Source: DASZZX01 sp036260415 (lineage in GTDB: Bacteria > Actinomycetota > Nitriliruptoria > Nitriliruptorales > JAHWKO01). From it: DNA of 25,332 nucleotides. The stretch covers positions 1 through 25,332 of the forward strand of contig DASZZX010000033.1 of assembly GCA_036260415.1 (NCBI GenBank), in the 5' to 3' direction. This document shows positions 1 through 6,994 of this stretch, piece after piece. The stretch's first letter is position 1; every line of letters starts with the position of its first letter. Made by a program: the position numbers and the translations under genes. Under the pieces are notes generated by a model. It did no database searches. It was not told the DNA's origin and saw nothing but the letters and a program-made list of their open reading frames with translations.

Positions 1-324
1 CCACGGCAGGCAGCGTTCCTCCTCCCGGATCCGCCGCTGCTCACCGGTGACCGGGTTGACCTCGATGATCCATACGCGCCCCCTGACCGTCTTGTCCTTC
101 AGACACCACCTACCCGGGAACATGTCGGACGGCACCTCGATCGTGTACGGCTTCGAGGACTGCGACGTACGGGTGCCGTCGCGACGACTGACCTCGCCCG
201 ACTGGATCCTGGCGGCGATGTGGTCCGACAGTTCGGCACTGACCGATTCCTGGGCATCTGCCATCGGCAGGTTGAACATCACCGAGGCCCAGACGAGCAC
301 CGGGATGATCACGGCTCCGCTCAT
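1..324 (-). CDS. Secreted hypothetical protein, 3' end cut off by the window edge
   Basis: I do not recognise this family. An uninterrupted frame of 108 codons runs from an ATG at 324-322 out of the window at base 1. The first ~24 residues look like a signal peptide: little N-terminal charge, a hydrophobic stretch (VIIPVLVWASVMFNL) and a likely cleavage after ADA. The rest is hydrophilic, with two cysteines (about residues 75 and 106) that could form a disulfide outside the cell. The start lies 2 bases after the stop of the gene at 327-926, so the two are almost certainly one operon and translationally coupled. The small size, export signal and pairing with a membrane-anchored NTF2-like protein suggest a cell-envelope role, but no function can be assigned. 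Confidence 0.6.
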   Translation of the reverse strand, partial: MSGAVIIPVLVWASVMFNLPMADAQESVSAELSDHIAARIQSGEVSRRDGTRTSQSSKPYTIEVPSDMFPGRWCLKDKTVRGRVWIIEVNPVTGEQRRIREEERCLPW

Positions 325-326
325 GT

Positions 327-926
327 TCACGGAGCCACCTCCACCGAGGTGCGCAACCGCCACCGGTCACCGTCGAGCAGGAACGCCATGTTGAAGGTCT
401 GCGGTGAGCCTCCCTCGTGGCGGGCGACCACCTCTCCGTCACGGTTGAGCAGCCGTTGTGCGGGCGCCTGCATGGTCAGGTCGACGCGGAACAGCGACGG
501 GAAGTCCTCGAGCACCTCGATGCGGTGGACGATGGTGTCGGTGCCCTCTGGGTCGAAACGCACACCGTCGGCCAGCAGCTCTTCCAGCTCCTCGCGGAAG
601 GCGTCGTGGCACTCGCACTCGGGGTGGTAGATCAGCGAGACCAACTCGGGGTCGGGGTGGGCGAACAGCCAGTCTCTGAACGCGATCAGCTCGCGGACGA
701 TGTGGTCGAAGTCGCGCCCCGTGGTGTCCGGGGTGGGCACGGCCACCGGCTGGGAGGCTTCCGGCGACGGTGACGGCGAGGGGGACACACTGGGCCCGGG
801 CGGTGGCGGCTCGACCGCGTTCCCCGCGCGGGTGCGTTGGGCGCGGTCCTGCAGCAGCACCACCACCAGCGCCACCGCCAAGGCGACGGCCAGCCCGACA
901 CCGGCGGCCAACCGCAACCTGGACAT
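327..926 (-). CDS. Membrane-anchored hypothetical protein, probably NTF2-like
   Basis: The protein has 199 residues. It starts with a short basic stretch and one hydrophobic helix (residues 6-25), followed by a Pro/Ser/Glu linker (about 38-65) and a soluble domain (about 70-199). The linker pattern fits an N-terminal anchor carrying an extracellular domain. The soluble part has an early helix with FRDWLFAHPDPELVSLIY, a CEC motif, and a closing strand pair ending in LLDGDRWRLRTSVEVAP. That closing motif is common in NTF2-like/SnoaL-type small domains, but the match is by eye only. The ATG has a strong GGGGGAG ribosome site about 4 bases upstream, and a TAGCCT hexamer lies 25 bases further up. 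Stop and next start are nearly joined (TGAACATG), which makes an operon with the truncated gene downstream. The function is unknown. Confidence 0.75.
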   Translation of the reverse strand: MSRLRLAAGVGLAVALAVALVVVLLQDRAQRTRAGNAVEPPPPGPSVSPSPSPSPEASQPVAVPTPDTTGRDFDHIVRELIAFRDWLFAHPDPELVSLIYHPECECHDAFREELEELLADGVRFDPEGTDTIVHRIEVLEDFPSLFRVDLTMQAPAQRLLNRDGEVVARHEGGSPQTFNMAFLLDGDRWRLRTSVEVAP

Positions 927-951
927 CGGCTCCCCCAGGACGGGCGTGCGG

Positions 952-957
952 AGGCTA
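952..957 (-). promoter_or_regulatory. Probable -10 element TAGCCT for the 327-926 gene
   Basis: TAGCCT reads on the minus strand 25 bases upstream of the ATG. It fits the actinobacterial -10 form TANNNT and matches the hexamer seen ahead of several other genes here. A weak TTGCCG lies about 18 bases further upstream and could be a -35. Confidence 0.45.
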
Positions 958-1075
958 CGCGCGCCCGCAGACCCACGGCAACGGAGCCGCCCGCGACACT
1001 GTGGACAATCCGGTGTGTCGCTGTCAGGTCACCGATGCCGGGCGACGACCAAGACGATCGTCCGTCCACGGCGGG

Positions 1076-2590
1076 TCAGTCGTCGCCCCGCCGGTCGAGC
1101 GCCTGGCTGACCGCTCGCAGCTCGGGGTAGTCGCGCCCGTAGATCTCGCGGAAGCGGGCCTGGTAGGCCTCTACCTGCTCCGGGTCGGGGGCGACCTCCT
1201 CGGCGTCGAGTTCCTGCGCATCAGCGGCCGCCCCCGCGTCCTCGAACAGCCCGGCCCCGACCGCTCCGAGCAGGGCCGCTCCCAGGCTCGTCGCCTCCTG
1301 GACCTCCAGACGCTGCAGCGGGCGCCCCAGCACGGTCGCCTTCAGCCGCAGCAGCAGCCGGTTGCGGGCACCCCCACCGATGCCGCGCACCTCGGGTGCT
1401 TCCTCGAGACCAGCGTGACCCGCGACCGCTTCCAGCGTGTCACGGAAAGCGAACGCGAGCCCCTCGAGGACGGCGCGCACCACCGTGGCGCGGTCGAGGT
1501 CCGGTGTCAGTCCGAACAGCGCGGCGCGCTGCACGACCTCGCCGTCCGGTGACCGCAGGTGCGGCATGAAGCACGCCCCCCGCGCGCCCGGCGGGACCTT
1601 CTCGGCCGCGGCCAGCAACCGGTCGCGCTGCTCGGCGTCACCAACGAGATCGACGATCCAGTCGACGCTGGCGCCCGCCGCATGGACCCCCCCGGCGACG
1701 TAGTAGCGACCGCGAGCGACGTGCGCCCCGCAGCTGTAGCCGTGACGGGCGGGTTGCCCCCCGCGCGGGAACTCGGCCGTCGGGACCAGGATGGACTCCG
1801 CCGTTCCCATCGAGTCCAGCGCCCGGCCCGGGTCGAGCACCCCAGCTGCCAACGCCCCGCAGATGTGGTCGTGTCCCCCCGTGGCGACGGTCGCGGAGGT
1901 CGGCAGGCCGGTGGCCTCGGCGGCGTCCGCCATTACCGTCGCCAGTCGGGTGCCGCTCCAACGCAGCGGAGGAAGCACCGAGGCGTCGATCTCGGCTGCC
2001 GCGAGCAGCTCCTGCGACCAGTCCAGCGCCCCCAGGTCGAGCGCAGCCGTGCGGGTTGCGAGCGAGAAGTCGGTGGCCTGTTCGCCGCACAGCCGGTAGG
2101 CGATGAAGTCGGCCACGTGCAACCACCGGCGCAGCCGGGAGAACGCGTCCGGCTGATGCTGCTGGAGCCACATCAGCTTGCACAGCCCGTAGATCGGCTG
2201 GAGGCGCAGGCCGGTCACCTCCGCGAGCCGGTCGGCTCCCACCTCCCGTTCCAGGTGGCGGGCCTGCTCGGTGCTCCGCCGATCGAACCAGGCGATGACG
2301 TCGTGGACGGGTCGCCCGGACCCGTCCAGCGGCACCCCCGCTTCGGCCATGCTGGCCACCGCCACGCTCTCGACGCGGCGCGGGTCGGCCCCGCGGACCG
2401 CGTCGCGCAGCGCCTGCACGGCGGCGTCCCACAGCTCCTCGGGGTCGTGCTCGGTCCATCCCGGGCGGGGCGTGTTCGTGGGCGTGGGCACCGCCGCGGA
2501 GGACACGGGGTGCCCACGCGGGTCGAAGACCACCGCCTTGATGTTGGTGGTACCGATGTCCAGACCGGCGATCGCTGGTTCGTCGACCAT
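1076..2590 (-). CDS. FGGY-family carbohydrate kinase (xylulokinase-like)
   Basis: This is an ATP-dependent sugar kinase of about 504 residues, the usual FGGY length, acting in the cytoplasm. The N-terminal phosphate-binding motif DIGTTN is at residues 11-16. The catalytic base lies in GGHDH (Asp about 241). The C-terminal ATP-site loop EVRGIGGGARNRLLLRLKA and the later TSLGAALLGAVGAG segment are both intact. The sequence resembles the xylulokinase/L-fuculokinase side of the family, but motifs alone do not fix the sugar, and no transporter, isomerase or aldolase lies next to it. I chose the ATG at 2590, which has an AGGTG 9 bases upstream; a GTG at 2602 would add four residues but has no ribosome site. 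It is 149 bp upstream of the NTF2-like gene on the same strand and may be transcribed separately. Confidence 0.92.
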   Translation of the reverse strand: MVDEPAIAGLDIGTTNIKAVVFDPRGHPVSSAAVPTPTNTPRPGWTEHDPEELWDAAVQALRDAVRGADPRRVESVAVASMAEAGVPLDGSGRPVHDVIAWFDRRSTEQARHLEREVGADRLAEVTGLRLQPIYGLCKLMWLQQHQPDAFSRLRRWLHVADFIAYRLCGEQATDFSLATRTAALDLGALDWSQELLAAAEIDASVLPPLRWSGTRLATVMADAAEATGLPTSATVATGGHDHICGALAAGVLDPGRALDSMGTAESILVPTAEFPRGGQPARHGYSCGAHVARGRYYVAGGVHAAGASVDWIVDLVGDAEQRDRLLAAAEKVPPGARGACFMPHLRSPDGEVVQRAALFGLTPDLDRATVVRAVLEGLAFAFRDTLEAVAGHAGLEEAPEVRGIGGGARNRLLLRLKATVLGRPLQRLEVQEATSLGAALLGAVGAGLFEDAGAAADAQELDAEEVAPDPEQVEAYQARFREIYGRDYPELRAVSQALDRRGDD

Positions 2591-2912
2591 GGGCGGCTGC
2601 ACCTGTCGTGGTGGACGAGGGCCCGGGTACGCACCGTCGTTGCGGACCGCGTGTTCGTGCGGTGTGGTCGTGCCAGCACGACCTGGAGCCCTCGACGGTA
2701 GCGACGCCGGTTGACCGCCTGCACTGGGCGGGTCCGTACCGGCTCGGGCCGACGCGCACCGGCTCCCGTCGGGACGACACCCGCGGACGTCGCGTCGAGG
2801 TCACCCGCGACGGGGCGGGAACGGTCGGTCTAGGCTCCGGACGGACAGACACCCAGGGCGCGCCGACGGTGGTGGGCGGTAGACAGATGCGTGCAACCAG
2901 GGCACGCAGACC
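2591..2912. other. Divergent intergenic region of about 320 bp
   Basis: No convincing gene is seen. Frames open here give Arg/Pro-rich translations with no recognisable domain. The region separates the divergent kinase and bactofilin-like genes and should hold both promoters; the one recognisable element is TAGGCT at 2831-2836. A short GC-rich direct repeat (ACCGGCTC) occurs twice around 2742-2766. Confidence 0.5.
2831..2836 (+). promoter_or_regulatory. Probable -10 element TAGGCT for the 2913 gene
   Basis: TAGGCT lies 76 bases upstream of the ATG at 2913. It fits TANNNT and belongs to the recurring TAGSCT set. It implies a leader of roughly 70 nt. No clear -35 is visible. Confidence 0.4.
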
Positions 2913-4067
2913 ATGAGTCGGAGCACAGCGGCTGGACCGGCTCGCCGGCGACGTCGGCTGCTCTACGCGGCGGCTCTCCTCGCCCCTCTCCTGCTGGTTC
3001 CGGCCGTAGCCTTGGCCGTCACTCAGGACCCGAACCTGCACGGCAAGTTCCGCAGCGGCTCCGATGTGGTCGTGGCAGAGGGACAGACCGTCTCCGACGA
3101 TCTGTATGCGTCCGCGGGACGTGTGGAGGTGGCGGGACGGGTCCGGGGCGACGTCGTCGCCAGTGGCGGGGAGGTGGAGATCCGCGGCACGGTCACCGGA
3201 GATCTGCTCGCCGCGGCAGGCCGCGTGACGATCACCGGGGACGTGCGCGGCGACATCCGTGCCGCAGGTGGTCGCGTGAGCCTGTCCGGAGCCACGGGCG
3301 AGGACGTCGTCGTCACCGGTGGGCAGATCACGGTCGCCGACAGCGGCAGGATCGGCGGTGACCTGGTGTTCAGCGGTGGTCGCGTGACCATGGACGGGAG
3401 GGTGGCGGGCAGCGTGCTGGGGAGCGCCGGACGCTACGACAGAGGCGGCTCGGTGGGCGGTGACGAGGAGGTGATGGCAGGGCCGGTCTCGCAGGCCCCC
3501 ACGGCCGGCGAACGTGCCGCCGCGGCCGTTCGCCGCTACGTCGCGGTCCTCGCCGTCGGCCTCCTCCTGCTCTGGTTCGCGCCCGCAGGTCTGCGCTCCG
3601 CGGCCGAGAGAGCCAGGCAGCGTCCGCTGTTCAGCGCGGGTGCGGGCATCCTGGGCCTCCTCGGCTTCGTGCTGCTCCTCCTCGGCCTGGTCATCGTGAC
3701 GGCGCTGGTCACGGTGCTCCTCGGGCTGCTGGGCCTTGGTTCTCTGGCCGCCACCGTGATCGTCGGCGGGGTGCTCGCCGCAGCCGCCGCCACGTTCGCG
3801 TTGCTCGTGGTCGTCCTCTTCGTGGCCGATGCCGCCGTCGGGCTGGGTGCCGGTCGCCTCCTCCTGCGATCGGAACACCGCGGCTCGACCGCGCTGATGC
3901 TCGCGGCGCTGGCGGTGGGCGTGGCTCTCGTCGTGGCCGCGACGTCGATCCCGCTGCTGGGAGGATGGGTGAGGTTGCTGGTCGTCCTCGTGGGAGCTGG
4001 TGCCGTCGTGCGTTGGCTGCGAGCCCGCGGGAGAGCCCGCGGGGACGCCGTGGAGGCGACGGTGTAG
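2913..4067 (+). CDS. Exported bactofilin-like beta-repeat protein with C-terminal membrane domain
   Basis: The protein has 384 residues in three parts. Residues 1-36 are a basic signal sequence (RRRRR, then a hydrophobic core ending near AVALA). Residues about 48-176 form a repeat domain with a period near 17 residues and the pattern G-x-V-x-G-D-x4-G-G-x-V-x-I/L, as in bactofilin-type polymer-forming beta-helices. Residues about 205-370 contain roughly five membrane helices (209-226, 244-272, 278-310, 326-345, 352-368). Classical bactofilins are small and cytoplasmic, whereas here the repeat follows an export signal and would face outward, tethered by the membrane domain. Polymer formation is inferred. 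The ribosome site is weak. A 40-bp gap leads to the DUF2269 gene, so the two are probably co-transcribed. Confidence 0.85.
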   Translation: MSRSTAAGPARRRRRLLYAAALLAPLLLVPAVALAVTQDPNLHGKFRSGSDVVVAEGQTVSDDLYASAGRVEVAGRVRGDVVASGGEVEIRGTVTGDLLAAAGRVTITGDVRGDIRAAGGRVSLSGATGEDVVVTGGQITVADSGRIGGDLVFSGGRVTMDGRVAGSVLGSAGRYDRGGSVGGDEEVMAGPVSQAPTAGERAAAAVRRYVAVLAVGLLLLWFAPAGLRSAAERARQRPLFSAGAGILGLLGFVLLLLGLVIVTALVTVLLGLLGLGSLAATVIVGGVLAAAAATFALLVVVLFVADAAVGLGAGRLLLRSEHRGSTALMLAALAVGVALVVAATSIPLLGGWVRLLVVLVGAGAVVRWLRARGRARGDAVEATV

Positions 4068-4106
4068 ACGAGCAGGTCCGGCGCGCCCCGACGTGAGGAT
4101 GCCCGC

Positions 4107-4562
4107 ATGACGCTCTACCTCTTCCTCAAGTTCTTCCATGTGCTGCTGGCGATCGTCGCCGTCGGTTTCAACGCCTCCTACGGCATCTGGCTCACGCGAG
4201 CAGCACGCGAGCCGGCGCATACGCTGCACGTGCTGCGGGGGATCAAGGTCCTCGACGACCGCTTCGCCAACCCGGCTTACGGCCTCCTGCTGGTCACCGG
4301 CATCGCGATGCTCGTGGTCGGCGATATCTCGCCGAGGACGTTCTGGGTCGCGACCGCCCTGGTGCTCTACGCCGTCCTCGTCATCGTTGCTGTGGTCGTC
4401 TACTCCCCCACGTTGCGACGCCAGATCGCCATGGTCGAGAGCGGCGGGGTCGACTCGGAGCCCTACCGCCGACTCGCCACGCGCGGCGCCGCCACCGGCG
4501 GGGCGCTGGCCCTGATCGTCGTGGTCATCGTCTTCCTGATGGTGACCAAACCCACGTTGTGA
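4107..4562 (+). CDS. DUF2269-like integral membrane protein
   Basis: A 151-residue membrane protein with four predicted helices (about residues 4-28, 54-72, 78-99 and 126-146). The start LFLKFFHVLLAIVAVGF and the segment FANPAYGLLLVTGIAMLVV match what I know of DUF2269, a family of four-helix proteins of unknown function. An early histidine (His11, FFHVLL) could be a metal or haem ligand, but this is not established. GAGGAT precedes the ATG at a suitable distance. The stop overlaps the GTG start of the DM13-domain gene by four bases (GTGA), implying translational coupling. Confidence 0.85.
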   Translation: MTLYLFLKFFHVLLAIVAVGFNASYGIWLTRAAREPAHTLHVLRGIKVLDDRFANPAYGLLLVTGIAMLVVGDISPRTFWVATALVLYAVLVIVAVVVYSPTLRRQIAMVESGGVDSEPYRRLATRGAATGGALALIVVVIVFLMVTKPTL

Positions 4563-5260
4563 CCGGCGATCGCGTACAGAGGCTCCGGCGTTGGCTGGCA
4601 CGCCACCCGGGCGTGGCCGTCGCCGGTGTGCTGGGCGCGCTGGGCGTCGTCGGCTTCGTGCTGGTGTGGTTCCAGCCGCAGAAGCTGTTCATCGAGACGA
4701 GGGTCGACGAGGACCCACCCGCGCCGACGGGGCCAGTCGGGGCGGGGGTGGACTCGACCGTGGACTCGAACGAGGGCTCCGACGAGGGCTCCACCGAGGG
4801 TGCCACCGCGGGCTCCGCCGCGCCCACCGACGGTTCCACGTCGTCCACGGACGGGTCCACCGCGGCCACGGACGGCTCCACTGCGGCCGGTGCCGCGCCC
4901 GGCCAGGCGCGCGTCCTGTTGCACGGGGACTTCCGGAGCCTGGAGCACCAGACCACCGGCCGCGCCCTGGTCGTGGAGCTCGCCGACGGCCGCCGGGTCC
5001 TGCGGTTCGAGGACCTGCACACCTCCAACGGCCCGGACCTACGGGTCTACCTGTCCGAGGTGCGGGCGAGCGACGACTGGTACGCGTACGGGGAGAGGTC
5101 CGTCGATCTGGGGCCTCTGAAGGGAAACCTCGGCAGTCAGAACTACGAAATCCCGGCGGACGTGGACGTGTCCCGCTACCGCAGCGCGGTGATCTGGTGC
5201 CGCCGCTTCACGGTCGGCTTCGGGGTGTCGCCGCTCGACCCCCCGAGTGCTGGCGGCTGA
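4559..5260 (+). CDS. Membrane-anchored DM13-domain protein
   Basis: The protein has 233 residues. A single N-terminal membrane helix (residues about 18-38) is followed by an acidic low-complexity linker (about 50-112) with repeats of the type TDGST, then a DM13 domain (about 116-225). DM13 features include GDFRSLEHQTTGRA, LRFEDLHTSNGPDLRVYL and the near-C-terminal cysteine in VIWCRRF (Cys214). DM13 domains are proposed to carry out extracellular redox chemistry through this cysteine; that role is a family-level hypothesis. The protein should face outward from the membrane. The GTG start overlaps the DUF2269 stop (GTGA), so the two are co-translated, and DUF2269 is a plausible membrane partner. 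The linker repeats may vary in number between strains. Confidence 0.88.
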   Translation: MTGDRVQRLRRWLARHPGVAVAGVLGALGVVGFVLVWFQPQKLFIETRVDEDPPAPTGPVGAGVDSTVDSNEGSDEGSTEGATAGSAAPTDGSTSSTDGSTAATDGSTAAGAAPGQARVLLHGDFRSLEHQTTGRALVVELADGRRVLRFEDLHTSNGPDLRVYLSEVRASDDWYAYGERSVDLGPLKGNLGSQNYEIPADVDVSRYRSAVIWCRRFTVGFGVSPLDPPSAGG

Positions 5261-5330
5261 CCCGGATCGGCGCGGCAGCAGCCCGACCGTCGCGCAGGAC
5301 CGCCGCAGACCAGCCGCTCGCCGGCGACCA

Positions 5331-5349
5331 GACGCCCCAGCAGGGCGTC
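5331..5349. terminator. GC-rich hairpin downstream of the DM13 gene
   Basis: A perfect 7-bp stem (GACGCCC/GGGCGTC) with a 5-nt loop (CAGCA) lies 70 bp after the DM13 stop and about 80 bp before the candidate folD -10. There is no T-run. It could be a factor-independent stop of the GC-rich type or chance in GC-rich DNA. Confidence 0.3.
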
Positions 5350-5429
5350 CCCGCGCGGCGTGCAGGCCGTGGTCCCCGACCAGCCCTGCCCCGACCGAGC
5401 TGCACCGTCGTCGCCGGTCAGCCGGAACG

Positions 5430-5435
5430 TACACT
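5430..5435 (+). promoter_or_regulatory. Possible -10 element TACACT for folD
   Basis: TACACT fits TANNNT and lies 56 bases upstream of the folD start in an AT-poor intergenic stretch. No convincing -35 is seen. Confidence 0.3.
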
Positions 5436-5491
5436 CGGCCGTGCGCACGACGCTGCCTGGGGACGATCAGCGGTCGGCGACAGGAGCTCCC

Positions 5492-6439
5492 GTGACGGCC
5501 CGCATCCTCGACGGCCGGGCCCTCGCCACCCGTCTGCGCGCCCGCATCGCCGAGGAGGTCGCGGCGCTGCAAGCCGAGCACGGCGTCACCCCGGGGCTGG
5601 CAGCGGTGCTGGTCGGCGACGACCCGGCCTCCCGTGTGTACGTGGACATGAAGCACAGGGACTCCCAGACGGTGGGCATCCACAGCCGGCAGGTCGAGCT
5701 GCCGGCACACACCACGCAGGCCGAGCTCCTGGCGGTCATCGACGAGTTGAACCGCGACGACACGATGGACGGCATCCTCGTGCAACTGCCGCTGCCGCTG
5801 TCGATCGCGCCGGCCACGATCCAGGAGGCCACCGACCCGCAGAAGGACGTGGACGGGCTGCACCCGGTCAACGCCGGCCGGCTGCTGCAGGGCGACCCGA
5901 CGTTCGTGCCGTGCACGCCCTCCGGCGTGCTGGAGCTGCTGCGCGACGGCGGCGTGGAACTGGCCGGCGCCCGCGTGGCCGTGATCGGGCGCTCGCCGCT
6001 GGTCGGTCGGCCGCTGTCGGTCCTGCTCGGCCTCAAGGGGACCGACGCCACCGTCGTGCAGTGCCACTCGCGCACGCGGGACCTGCCCGGCGAGTGCCGT
6101 CGCGCCGACGTCATCGTCGCCGCGGTCGGCGTACCCCACCTCGTGCTGGCGGACTGGGTCCAGCCGGGCGCGGTGGTGGTGGACGTCGGCACCAACCGGC
6201 TGGAGGACGGGCGACTGGTCGGCGACGTGGACTTCGAGCACGTCCAGGAGGTCGCCGGTGCCATCACCCCGGTCCCCGGGGGCGTCGGCCCGATGACCCG
6301 TGCGATGCTGCTCCGCAACACGGTCGAGGGCGCCCGCGCCCGCCGCGGACTGCCGAGGCGTCCCTCCGCCGAGGCCGCAACCGTCGCGTCCGATGCGACG
6401 TCGAACCGTTCGACCAGCACGGCGAGAGGACGACGGTGA
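5492..6439 (+). CDS. folD: Bifunctional methylenetetrahydrofolate dehydrogenase/cyclohydrolase
   Basis: FolD interconverts 5,10-methylene-, 5,10-methenyl- and 10-formyl-tetrahydrofolate using NADP in the cytosol, supplying one-carbon units for purines and formyl-Met-tRNA. The catalytic Tyr50 and Lys54 sit in RVYVDMKHR. Further hallmarks are DVDGLHPVNAGRLLQG, PCTPSGVLELL, the nucleotide-binding VIGRSPLVGRPLSVLL and the closing TPVPGGVGPMTRAMLLRNTVE. At 315 residues it is longer than the usual ~285 because of a basic, Ser/Thr/Ala-rich tail (about residues 282-315) that looks disordered. I chose the GTG at 5492 because AGGAG stands 5 bases upstream and the folD-typical N-terminus (ARILDGRALA) follows at once. 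The stop overlaps the next GTG (GTGA). Confidence 0.96.
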   Translation: MTARILDGRALATRLRARIAEEVAALQAEHGVTPGLAAVLVGDDPASRVYVDMKHRDSQTVGIHSRQVELPAHTTQAELLAVIDELNRDDTMDGILVQLPLPLSIAPATIQEATDPQKDVDGLHPVNAGRLLQGDPTFVPCTPSGVLELLRDGGVELAGARVAVIGRSPLVGRPLSVLLGLKGTDATVVQCHSRTRDLPGECRRADVIVAAVGVPHLVLADWVQPGAVVVDVGTNRLEDGRLVGDVDFEHVQEVAGAITPVPGGVGPMTRAMLLRNTVEGARARRGLPRRPSAEAATVASDATSNRSTSTARGRR

Positions 6440-6915
6440 CGACCAGCTTCCTCGTCGCGGCGCTCAGCGCGCTGACCCTGACGGCTGCGGCCTGCGCGGG
6501 AGGCGCCGTGGGACGCGACGTCGCGGTCGACGACACGGCGGTGGTCGTCGAGCCCCAGCCCGGCCAGCCGGGCGACCCCGGCGGCGGCCCTCAGTTCGTG
6601 CTGCCACGCCCCGGCATGGCCGATGTCGCCGCGCGCCAGTTCGACAGCGCCACCGTGGGTGACGACGACCGCACGGTCACGGTCCTGTACTGGTCGGGCG
6701 TGGAGCCGTGCGCGGTGCTCGACCGCGTGGAGGTGGAGGAGTCGGACACGCAGGTCGCCATCACCCTGTTCGAGGGCCACGATCCCGCAGCCGGTGACGT
6801 CGCCTGCATCGAGATCGCCGTGCAGAAAGGCGTGGTGGTGCAGCTGCCCAGCCTCCTCGCGGGTCGCAGCATCGTGGACGGGGCGACGGGGAAGGCCCCG
6901 ACGAGCGGGGCGTGA
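6436..6915 (+). CDS. Small hypothetical lipoprotein
   Basis: I do not recognise the family. The 159-residue product starts with a lipoprotein signal peptide whose lipobox is TAAAC, with the modified cysteine at about residue 20; this predicts attachment to the outer face of the membrane. A Pro/Gly/Gln-rich linker (about 36-55) leads to a compact domain (about 60-159). That domain holds two more cysteines, in VEPCAVLD and GDVACIEI, which may pair, and it ends with PSLLAGRSIVDGATGKAP. The spacing of these elements recalls small secreted domains common in actinobacteria, but no ligand is evident. The GTG start overlaps the folD stop and AGAGGA precedes it, so it is translated with folD; a functional tie to folate metabolism is not implied. 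Confidence 0.8.
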   Translation: MTTSFLVAALSALTLTAAACAGGAVGRDVAVDDTAVVVEPQPGQPGDPGGGPQFVLPRPGMADVAARQFDSATVGDDDRTVTVLYWSGVEPCAVLDRVEVEESDTQVAITLFEGHDPAAGDVACIEIAVQKGVVVQLPSLLAGRSIVDGATGKAPTSGA

Positions 6916-6920
6916 AAACC

Positions 6921-6941
6921 GGCCCTCCTTCGGTCAGGGCC
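6921..6941. terminator. Possible terminator hairpin after the lipoprotein gene
   Basis: A 6-bp stem (GGCCCT/AGGGCC) with a 9-nt loop begins 6 bp after the stop codon, preceded by AAAA and followed by a C-rich run with no T-tract. It lies between the folD unit and the mdh promoter. Confidence 0.4.
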
Positions 6942-6958
6942 GCCCCCGACGCCGCCAG

Positions 6959-6964
6959 TAGGCT
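6959..6964 (+). promoter_or_regulatory. Probable -10 element TAGGCT for mdh
   Basis: TAGGCT lies 30 bases upstream of the mdh ATG, with AGGAGG (6984-6989) between, which leaves a leader of about 24 nt. It belongs to the recurring TAGSCT set. Confidence 0.5.
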
Positions 6965-6994
6965 GGCGCCGATCTCGCGGAGCAGGAGGCCCGC

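Noticed and set aside
1000..1020. TGTGGACAAT, resembling a DnaA box
   Set aside because: It is a single imperfect match with no cluster of boxes, no AT-rich region and no dnaA or dnaN nearby.
1638..4601. A 987-codon open frame on the minus strand across the kinase and bactofilin-like genes
   Set aside because: The translation is Arg/His/Gln-rich with no domain and runs antisense or out of frame to well-supported genes; high GC leaves few stop codons.
4780..4890. Short direct repeats considered as a possible CRISPR or tandem array
   Set aside because: They are in-frame codon repeats of a Thr/Asp/Gly/Ser linker in the DM13 protein; there are no spacers and no cas genes.
4591..6435. A long plus-strand frame in line with the 6436 lipoprotein but extending back through folD and the DM13 gene
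   Set aside because: The upstream part is the wrong frame of two solid genes; the lipoprotein signal begins at the GTG at 6436.
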